Shown: positions 8,640 through 14,766 of the stretch, in pieces
Numbering within the stretch: the stretch's first letter is position 1
How the letters are laid out: each line of letters begins with the position of its first letter
Source: Actinomycetes bacterium
Lineage (GTDB): Bacteria > Actinomycetota > Acidimicrobiia > Acidimicrobiales > Palsa-688
DNA: 14,766 nucleotides
Assembly (NCBI GenBank): GCA_021808425.1
Contig: JAKBBS010000077.1
Location: 1-14,766 of the forward strand
Direction of reading: 5' to 3'
The notes under the pieces: model-generated
The model's database searches: none
What the model was told of the DNA's origin: nothing
The model's input: the letters and a program-made list of their open reading frames with translations, nothing else
Translations under genes and position numbers: made by a program

Positions 8640-9316
8640 GGCGTCACGGTGCCGCAGCCGGAGGACTCAGCTTTGCTCCTCGCGGCCAACATCTCGAAGA
8701 AGCGGTCCAAGTGGCTCCGAGCCCCCGCACCTCCGTCGAAACCACGCCACAGCCGGCGCAGCTCGCCAACCAGAGCGTAACAGGCGTCGATGGGCACGAG
8801 GAAGCACTCGACGACGCCGCGGTGGGGCGTAAACCGCAACAACAGCGCCTCGACGTCGGGGATCAGCGTCGCCAAGCTGGGGTTGCTCTCGACCAACGCC
8901 TCCCAGGCGGCGAGTCGCAGCTCGGACTCGGTGGCGCCCGCCGGCCCCGGATAAAAGGCGACCATCCTGCCGACGCCCGAGTGGAAGAAGAGGAAGGTCA
9001 GACCGACGGGAATCTCGAGGGCGTCCCATTGTCGGGGACCGATGTCCACCCCCGCGAAGCGGAGGTAGCGGTCCGGCACGGCCCGGTAGCGGGTCTCGGC
9101 GCCGCTCGCTGTGAACAGGAGGTAGCACGGCCGGCACGCGCACAAGAGGCTCCGACCCTCCAGGTCGACGACGTGCTGGTGCTCGCCGCTGATCACCACG
9201 CTGCACATCTCACAGCGCTCACCCGCCGCGGCCGGCCGCGACGTGGCCCGGATGCGTTGCAGTACCGCCAGGGGGTTGCCGCCCGATCGCGAGGTCACAG
9301 GCGGCACGAGCGTCAT
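8636..9316 (-). CDS. DUF5947-type cysteine-rich hydrogenase-linked protein
   Basis: A 226-residue protein recalled as the DUF5947 family. Near the N-terminus it has GERCEMC (Cys35, Cys38), followed by LLCACRPCYLLF (Cys59, Cys61, Cys64), with HQHVVDLEG between. This is a zinc-ribbon- or rubredoxin-like cysteine set. Further on are FAGVDIGPRQWDALEIPVG, LTFLFFHSGVGRMVAFYPGP and a long helical region in which HRGVVECFLVPIDACYALVG is conserved. It starts with ATG overlapping the NifU-type gene stop and overlaps the DUF6084-type gene by ATGA. The cysteine knuckle could bind Zn or Fe; rubredoxin-like proteins (HoxR/HupI) assist Fe-S assembly in other uptake hydrogenases, so a similar role is possible but unproven. 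Confidence 0.85.
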   Translation of the reverse strand: MTLVPPVTSRSGGNPLAVLQRIRATSRPAAAGERCEMCSVVISGEHQHVVDLEGRSLLCACRPCYLLFTASGAETRYRAVPDRYLRFAGVDIGPRQWDALEIPVGLTFLFFHSGVGRMVAFYPGPAGATESELRLAAWEALVESNPSLATLIPDVEALLLRFTPHRGVVECFLVPIDACYALVGELRRLWRGFDGGAGARSHLDRFFEMLAARSKAESSGCGTVTP

Positions 9317-9957
9317 GTCGTCGCCGCACCAACCGGCGGCGAGGCGGACCCGGCGACACGACTGCCCGACACGCCCGAGCGGACGTGTATGGAGCTGACA
9401 GGGATGAGCGGCTCCGGATGGGCCGCCGCGGTGGGAGCCTCCACGTCGATGGCGGTGACCTCGGGTGCAGCCTGACGGATGGCCTCCTGGACCGCCCCGG
9501 TCAACGTGGCCGCAGACGAGGAGCAGCCGTCGCAGCTGCCGAGCAGTCGAAGCCGCACGACACCATCGCTGGAGATGTCCAGCAGCTCCACGTCGCCCCC
9601 GTGCGTCCCAAGGTAGGGGCGGACACCGTCCAGAGCACGGCGCACACGCAGTCCCACGTCGTGGGGATGCAGCCCGTGCACGATCAACAGACTGGCCACG
9701 AGGTCGTCGGCGACGAGGGCGTCGAGGATGGCATCGTCGAGCCGCCCGGCCTCGTAGAGGATCCCGAGGAGCCGCTCGAGGCCGGACCCGTAGAGGTCCA
9801 CGACGAGGCGCACAAGCTCCTCCGCTCGATCGCGTGCCACCGCCCCGCCACTGGAGCTGGCATCGAGCAGAGCCTCGATCCGCTCCCCGGTGGCGCGGAG
9901 CTCGATCGACGGGTCCAGGTCTTCACCCGGCTCGTATTCGGCCGGAACCCCCCTCAC
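9313..9957 (-). CDS. NifU-domain iron-sulfur protein following the large subunit
   Basis: The 214-residue protein has three parts. An all-helical N-terminal region (about 15-105) is rich in Leu/Arg/Asp and carries HGLHPHDVGLRVRRALDGV. A NifU C-terminal domain (about 105-172) has THGGDVELLDISSDG and GSCDGCSSS with Cys142 and Cys145. A Pro/Ala/Ser-rich tail of some 40 residues ends the protein. NifU C-terminal domains carry or transfer Fe-S clusters, with two monomers sharing one cluster through CxxC. The GTG start overlaps the hhyL stop (GTGA), so it is made with the large subunit. It occupies the position where mycobacterial high-affinity hydrogenases have an iron-sulfur protein proposed as electron relay (HhyE). 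It may therefore deliver clusters to HhyS or carry electrons away from it; the choice is open. Confidence 0.9.
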   Translation of the reverse strand: MRGVPAEYEPGEDLDPSIELRATGERIEALLDASSSGGAVARDRAEELVRLVVDLYGSGLERLLGILYEAGRLDDAILDALVADDLVASLLIVHGLHPHDVGLRVRRALDGVRPYLGTHGGDVELLDISSDGVVRLRLLGSCDGCSSSAATLTGAVQEAIRQAAPEVTAIDVEAPTAAAHPEPLIPVSSIHVRSGVSGSRVAGSASPPVGAATT

Positions 9958-11765
9958 TGTGCGCCGGCGGACTGGGTGGGGGAGTGGAGGAGGTCGAGGG
10001 TCTTGCCCTCACCGAGGAACATATGGACGCCGCAGGGCAGGCACGGGTCGAAGCTGCGCACCGTGCGCATGATGTCGATTCCCTTGAAGTGCTCCCGGTC
10101 GTTCTCCTCGAAGATGGGCTGGCCCTGCACGGCGTCCTCGTAGGGGCCTGGTGTCCCCAGGCTGTCGCGAGGGTTGGCGTTCCAGGGGGTGGGCGGGTAC
10201 GGGTGGTAGTTGGCGATCTTGCCCTCTCGGATGACCATGTGGTGGGAGAGCACCCCTCGCACCGCCTCGGTGAACCCGCAGCCGATGCCCTCGTCGGGCA
10301 CGTCGAAGCTTTCCCACGTCTTGGTTCGGCCGGCCCGGATCTCCTCTAGGGCCTTCTCGGCGAAGTGCAGCGCGCTGGCAGCCGCGTATGCCTGGAAATA
10401 GGTGCGGGCTCGGTTGCGCTCGATGGTGTTGCTCCACTGGGGGACCTTCCACTCGAAGCTGACCGGACCTTTGAGGGCCGTCTTCGGGAGGTTGATCTCA
10501 ACGCTGTGGCCTGTGGACTTGACGTAGCCGATGTCCACCAGGCCGGCCAGGGCCGTGGACCACAGCCGGGCCAGCGGACCGCCGCCCGTGTCCAGGGCCA
10601 AGTAATCCCTTCCGTCGAACCAGCGAGGCGACATGACCCAGGAGTACTTGTCGTCCATGTCGCGCTTTTGTGGCCGGGGATTGGTGTGCTGATTCCACGG
10701 GTGGCGGCGATCGACGGGATTGCCGAGGGGATCGTGGGTCACGAAGACCTCCTGGTCCTCCCAGTCGTCGTAGTACGAGCTGCCGAGCAGGATCCGGATG
10801 CCGAGGTTGATGTCGACCAGATCGGTGGTCACCAGCTTGCCGTCCACGACGACCCCCGGCGTGACATACATGCGCCGGCCCCATTCGGTCATGTCCCGGT
10901 ACTGGAAGTTGCAGACCTCCGGGTCCTGGAACGCACCCCAGCACCCGAGGAGGGTGCGCCGCAGGCCGACTTGCTCGTACCCGGGGAGCGCTTCGTAGAA
11001 GAAGTCGAAAAGGTCGTCGTGCATCGGCACGACCTTCTTCATGAACTCGACGTACCGGCTGAGGCGGGTCATGTAGTCGGTCATGAGCTGGATCGTGGCG
11101 ACCGTACCCACGCCACCGGGATAGAGCGTGGAGGGGTGCACGTGGCGACCCTCCATCAGGCAGAACATCTCGCGGGTGCTCCGGCTCACCTGGAGGGCCT
11201 CGCGGTAGAAGTCCCCGGTGAACGGGTTGAGCGCTCGCATGATGTCGCCGACGGTCCGGTGCCCGTGGGCAGCCATGTGCGGGGCCTCGGTGCTGTTGGC
11301 CTTCTCGAGCACGCCAGGGTTGGTCTCTCCCACCATGCGCTCGCAGTAGTCGACGCCGACCAGGTTCTCCTGGAAGATGTTGTGGTCGAACATGTACTCC
11401 GCGGCCTCGCCGAGGTTGACGATCCACTCCCCCAGGTGCGGCGGCTTGACTCCGTACGCCATGTTCTGTGCGTAGCAGGAGCACGTGGCGTGGTTGTCGC
11501 CACAGATGCCACAGATGCGGCTGGTGATGAAATGGGCGTCGCGAGGATCTTTGCCCTTCATGAATATCGAATAGCCCCTGAAGATCGATGAGGTGCTATG
11601 GCACTCCGCCACCACACGTTGCTTGAAATCGATCTTGGTGTAGATGCCCAGGCTGCCTACGATGCGCGTGATGGGATCCCATGACATGTCGACCAGCTCA
11701 CTGGCCGAGTCATCCGAACGGTGCGCTCTCGCGGCCTTCGTCGGGGGCGTCTCTGTCGCGGTCAT
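9954..11765 (-). CDS. hhyL: Group 1h [NiFe]-hydrogenase large subunit
   Basis: The 603-residue catalytic subunit splits H2 at a Ni-Fe centre. The four nickel ligands are present: Cys85 and Cys88 in RICGICGDNHATCSCYAQN, and Cys575 and Cys578 in DPCLPCGVHM. A 22-residue tail follows His581 and should be removed by the endopeptidase encoded downstream. Blocks such as SWDPITRIVGSLGIYTKIDF, GVKPPHLGEWIVNLGEAAEY and MFDHNIFQENLVGVDYCE are typical of the actinobacterial high-affinity group 1h. This group oxidises H2 at atmospheric levels and tolerates O2. The ATG at 11765 follows hhyS by 48 nt with GGGAGAG upstream, and the stop overlaps the NifU-type gene. The protein has no frameshift or missing motif. 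Confidence 0.96.
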   Translation of the reverse strand: MTATETPPTKAARAHRSDDSASELVDMSWDPITRIVGSLGIYTKIDFKQRVVAECHSTSSIFRGYSIFMKGKDPRDAHFITSRICGICGDNHATCSCYAQNMAYGVKPPHLGEWIVNLGEAAEYMFDHNIFQENLVGVDYCERMVGETNPGVLEKANSTEAPHMAAHGHRTVGDIMRALNPFTGDFYREALQVSRSTREMFCLMEGRHVHPSTLYPGGVGTVATIQLMTDYMTRLSRYVEFMKKVVPMHDDLFDFFYEALPGYEQVGLRRTLLGCWGAFQDPEVCNFQYRDMTEWGRRMYVTPGVVVDGKLVTTDLVDINLGIRILLGSSYYDDWEDQEVFVTHDPLGNPVDRRHPWNQHTNPRPQKRDMDDKYSWVMSPRWFDGRDYLALDTGGGPLARLWSTALAGLVDIGYVKSTGHSVEINLPKTALKGPVSFEWKVPQWSNTIERNRARTYFQAYAAASALHFAEKALEEIRAGRTKTWESFDVPDEGIGCGFTEAVRGVLSHHMVIREGKIANYHPYPPTPWNANPRDSLGTPGPYEDAVQGQPIFEENDREHFKGIDIMRTVRSFDPCLPCGVHMFLGEGKTLDLLHSPTQSAGAQ

Positions 11766-11813
11766 CGCGTCTCTCTCCCACTCACGTTGTCGGTTGGTTG
11801 GTTTGGATGCCGG

Positions 11814-12869
<1,056 letters not shown>

Positions 12870-12875
12870 CTCGTG

Positions 12876-12881
12876 CCTCCC
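12876..12881 (-). promoter_or_regulatory. Ribosome binding site deciding the hhyS start
   Basis: The minus strand reads GGGAGG within a run of G residues, 6 nt before the GTG at 12869. It favours this start over the in-frame GTG 21 nt upstream. Confidence 0.6.
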
Positions 12882-12927
12882 CCTGCGCACTGCGCCCGAT
12901 GTTGGACGTCCCGGCGCAAATCCCGGT

Positions 12928-13764
12928 CTATTCCTGCGTTAGCGGGATGTCAAGGGACGCATGGGAAATGGCCGGGTGACTTTGGTTCGCCCGGAAGGCT
13001 CGTATCCACGCGTACCACTCGTCGAAGCCCTGCCCCTGGGTGGCGGCCACGGTCAGGACCTCGACATCGGGGTTGACGGCGCCCACGGCTCGGGTGAAGG
13101 TATCTCGGTCGAACGAGACGTAGGGGGTCAGGTCGACCTTGTTGAGCAGTACGAGGTTGGCCGACCGGAACATGTGCGGATACTTGAGGGGCTTGTCGTC
13201 CCCCTCGGTCACCGAGGCGATCACCACCCGACCGGCCTCCCCGAGGTCGAACAACGCGGGGCACACCAAGTTGCCGACGTTTTCGATGAACAATGTCGAG
13301 CCGACAGCCGGTCGCAGCGCGCGCAGCGCCCCGTCCAGCATCTCGGCATCCAGGTGGCACCCGGCGCCGGTGTTGACCTGCACGACGGGTCTTCCAGTAG
13401 CCCTTATCCGCTCGGCGTCAAGCGGTGTCTCCTGGTCACCTTCGACCACACTGATACCCATCTCACCGCCCACCTCGCGGATGGTCCTCTCCAACAACGT
13501 GGTCTTGCCCGAGCCGGGAGAGCTCATCAAGTTGAGCGCCAGTATCCCCTCCGCCGTGAGCCACCGTCGGTTGGCGGCAGCCAGGGCATCGTTCTTGGCC
13601 AGTAGCTGCTGCTCCAGCATCACGGTGCGCGTCGGGCCAGGGGGGTGGTCGTGGTGCTCGCCGGCGCGGCCGTGATCGTGATGGTCGCTCGGCTGGGGAG
13701 CGTAGCCATCCGAGGTCGTGATGCGTATCTCCTCGGCATCGCCGCAACCGCAGGTCCTACACAT
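12928..13764 (-). CDS. hypB: HypB, nickel-inserting GTPase
   Basis: HypB is the GTPase that, with HypA, loads nickel into the large subunit once the iron centre is in place. The 278-residue protein starts with MCRTCGCG, the high-affinity CxxCxC nickel motif. A histidine-rich stretch follows at about 28-40 (HHDH and EHHDH) that can store nickel. The P-loop SSPGSGKT is at 81-88. VEGDQETPLDAERI, GAGCHLDAEML, ENVGNLVCPALFDLGE and NKVDLTPYV complete the G domain and its metal site. The ATG lies 2 nt after the hypA stop, with a near-perfect GGAGGTGATCT ribosome site that overlaps the end of hypA. A short, non-conserved C-terminal tail follows the GQGFDEWYAWI block. Confidence 0.97.
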   Translation of the reverse strand: MCRTCGCGDAEEIRITTSDGYAPQPSDHHDHGRAGEHHDHPPGPTRTVMLEQQLLAKNDALAAANRRWLTAEGILALNLMSSPGSGKTTLLERTIREVGGEMGISVVEGDQETPLDAERIRATGRPVVQVNTGAGCHLDAEMLDGALRALRPAVGSTLFIENVGNLVCPALFDLGEAGRVVIASVTEGDDKPLKYPHMFRSANLVLLNKVDLTPYVSFDRDTFTRAVGAVNPDVEVLTVAATQGQGFDEWYAWIRAFRANQSHPAISHASLDIPLTQE

Positions 13765-13766
13765 GC

Positions 13767-14096
13767 TCAGATCACCTCCATCGATCGGATACGCAGCTCG
13801 TCGCCGCTAACGACGTGCACGTCGGCGCTCCCACACGGGCACAGCAGGATCCGGTGCTCGAGGGGAAAGGTGGACCCGCAGGTGGCGCAGGCACCGGCGC
13901 CTGCGAGCTCGTCGATGTCCAGCCGTGCCTCCGCGAGGGGTGTCCCGTCGCTGACCAGTTCGAAGCAGAAGCGGATGGAGTCGGCGACGACGCCTGACAG
14001 CTTGCCGATCTCCAACCGCAAACTGACGACCCGAGATTCTCCGGCAGCGGCGGCGACCTGTTCGATGATGCTCTCGGTGACCGCCAGCTCGTGCAT
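13767..14096 (-). CDS. hypA: HypA, nickel metallochaperone
   Basis: The 109-residue HypA binds Ni at its N-terminus (MHE, with His2) and zinc in a C-terminal ribbon, and hands nickel to HypB or the large subunit. MHELAVTESIIEQV, LRLEIGKLSGVVADSIRFCF and SGDELRIRSMEVI are all family blocks. The zinc-site cysteines are Cys70 and Cys73 (CATC) and Cys86 and Cys88 (CPC), so the second pair is one residue tighter than the usual CPxC. The ATG at 14096 is chosen because the protein must begin MHE and GGGGAGA lies upstream; the frame stays open 33 nt further upstream without conserved sequence. It is the first hyp gene of the cluster, after a 132-bp gap. Confidence 0.95.
   Translation of the reverse strand: MHELAVTESIIEQVAAAAGESRVVSLRLEIGKLSGVVADSIRFCFELVSDGTPLAEARLDIDELAGAGACATCGSTFPLEHRILLCPCGSADVHVVSGDELRIRSMEVI
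13769..13779 (-). promoter_or_regulatory. Very strong ribosome binding site of hypB
   Basis: The minus strand reads GGAGGTGATCT, fully complementary to the 16S rRNA 3' tail in its first ten bases. It ends 4 nt before the hypB ATG and overlaps the hypA stop codon. Confidence 0.8.
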
Positions 14097-14228
14097 CTCG
14101 AACCGCTTCTCCCCGTTGGGACCGCGCAACCGGCAGATCGGAGTGGCTTCTGCGCAGACTGCCGCGACCCTACGTCTGGAGTGACTGGTGCACCAGGCCG
14201 TCCGAGAAGGTTGCCGCCGGCCACATCG
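14097..14228 (-). other. Intergenic leader upstream of hypA
   Basis: This 132-bp gap is the longest non-coding stretch in the window. It contains a perfect 12-bp palindrome at 14185-14196 and the hypA ribosome site at its hypA end. I see no convincing -35/-10 pair or intrinsic terminator. It is the most plausible place in the window for an internal promoter or operator of the hydrogenase genes, but the sequence does not prove one. Confidence 0.4.
14185..14196. repeat. Perfect 12-bp palindrome upstream of hypA
   Basis: CTGGTGCACCAG is identical on both strands. It sits about 90 bp before the hypA ATG in a non-coding gap. Its size fits a dimeric regulator half-site pair, but it could also be chance in GC-rich DNA. 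No second copy was noticed in the window. Confidence 0.4.
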
Positions 14229-14542
14229 TCACCCGGCTGTCCGCCCGACGTCCGCAGATCTGTCGCGCACCTGGTCCACGGCCTCCGCGAGCTTGCGGGT
14301 GATAGCCGCTACCGGGCCGCTGTCGGGGAGCGCTGGATGGGCGTGGGTCAGCATCCTCCGCTCGTCGGAGGCCATAGCCGCCCCCAACTGAGCGAGCTCG
14401 GGCGCGCTGAGGCTGGACCGTAGCTCAGGGAGCGGAGCTCGTCGTGCTCCGCCGCCAGGAACTTGTCAGCGTCGGCGCCTGCCCCAGGGCTCCCGGTCTG
14501 GTGTGCAGGCTGGCTGGTCCCGCAGTGGTCATGCTCGGTCAC
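14229..14542 (-). pseudogene. Small unrecognised gene with a probable frameshift
   Basis: Reading from a GTG at 14542, with GGAGAG 7 nt upstream, the first frame gives a hydrophilic protein (TEHDHCGTSQPAHQTG, then DKFLAAEHDELR). That frame stays open only to 14348, with poor codons after about 14425. The coding signal then moves to another frame: SLSAPELAQLGAAMASDERR, then HPALPDSGPVAAITRKLAEA, ending at TGA 14229-14231. Third-position GC is high on each side of the switch, as in a real gene broken by an indel. Two adjacent 14-nt segments at the switch match at 10 of 14 positions; removing one restores a single frame of 99 residues. I do not recognise the family. It may be inactive, or the shift may be an assembly error. 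Confidence 0.5.
14413..14440 (-). repeat. Imperfect 14-bp tandem repeat at the frameshift
   Basis: On the minus strand GAGCTCCGCTCCCT (14427-14440) is followed at once by GAGCTACGGTCCAG (14413-14426), identical at 10 of 14 positions. Fourteen is not a multiple of three, so an insertion of one unit would produce the frame switch seen in the surrounding gene. Confidence 0.45.
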
Positions 14543-14589
14543 GGGCTTCTCTCCGTCTTTGGTCGCGTTACAAGGTCCGCCGGTCGTAG

Positions 14590-14766
14590 CTACCCATGTG
14601 GCGGCGCTCTCATATCTCTCTGGCTGCCGGCGTTTCGGCCGAGAGCGGCGATGAGGTCGGCCACAGTGGCGGCGGGGTCGTCGGCCTTTGTGACGGCGCC
14701 CATGACCGCCACGCCCGCCGCGCCGGCGGAGATGCACAAAGGTGCGTTGTCAGGGGTGATGCCGCC
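14590..14766 (-). CDS. thiE: Thiamine-phosphate synthase, C-terminal fragment
   Basis: The gene runs off the right edge, so only 58 C-terminal residues are seen. They begin GGITPDNAPLCISAGAAGVA and continue with VMGAV, which is the last phosphate-binding strand and helix of the ThiE TIM barrel. ThiE joins the thiazole phosphate and pyrimidine pyrophosphate parts of thiamine in the cytoplasm. A short basic tail follows a typical final helix (TVADLIAAL) and ends at TAG (14590-14592). It is on the same strand as the hydrogenase genes, 47 nt before the frameshifted small gene, with no terminator seen between, so read-through is possible. There is no metabolic reason for the link. Confidence 0.8.
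   Translation of the reverse strand, partial: GGITPDNAPLCISAGAAGVAVMGAVTKADDPAATVADLIAALGRNAGSQRDMRAPPHG

Noticed and set aside
12870..12890. Earlier GTG start of the small subunit
   Set aside because: No ribosome site at proper spacing, while GGGGGAGG sits ideally for the GTG at 12869. The extra residues do not make a twin-arginine signal.
13772..14224. 150-aa minus-strand frame beginning in the gap upstream of hypA
   Set aside because: Most of it overlaps hypA in another frame and its translation is Ser/Arg/Pro-rich with no conserved block.
14543..14589. Possible promoter between thiE and the frameshifted gene
   Set aside because: A TTGTAAC string is present, but no spaced -35/-10 pair can be supported in 47 nt.

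Overview
The window is one long, tightly packed, minus-strand gene cluster for an oxygen-dwelling [NiFe]-hydrogenase. The structural genes match the group 1h (actinobacterial-type, high-affinity, hhySL) family, which is known for oxidising trace atmospheric H2. Base composition is high in G+C, with strongly GC-rich third codon positions and frequent GTG starts. Together with the DUF5947, DUF6084, DUF6893 and DUF6390-type neighbours, this suggests an actinomycete or a related high-GC soil or marine lineage. The sequence alone does not fix the genus.

Transcription runs from right to left. At the right edge is the C-terminus of a thiamine-phosphate synthase (thiE). Next comes a small unrecognised histidine-containing gene that reads in two frames, with a probable frameshift at an imperfect 14-bp tandem duplication. 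A 132-bp gap containing a perfect 12-bp palindrome follows. Then come hypA and hypB (nickel delivery), hhyS and hhyL (small and large subunits), and a NifU-domain protein. After these is an accessory cassette: DUF5947, DUF6084, an unnamed 491-aa protein and a 39-aa membrane peptide of DUF6893 type. The left part holds a maturation endopeptidase, a second hypC, a DUF6390-type protein, hypF, hypC, hypD and hypE, with hypE ending 17 bases from the left edge.

The logic is complete for making the enzyme. HypF and HypE make the thiocyanate cyanide donor, HypC and HypD assemble the Fe(CN)2CO unit, HypA and HypB insert nickel, and the peptidase trims the large-subunit tail. The hydrogenase-specific accessory proteins between hhyL and the peptidase have no established biochemical role. 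They are translationally coupled to each other and to hhyL, and are the most interesting part of the window.

No plus-strand gene, RNA gene, mobile element, CRISPR array or convincing terminator was seen. There is no stretch of more than 300 bases without a gene. No Tat signal, cytochrome b partner, nickel transporter or regulator is encoded here, so the promoter and electron-acceptor genes must lie outside the window or elsewhere in the genome.
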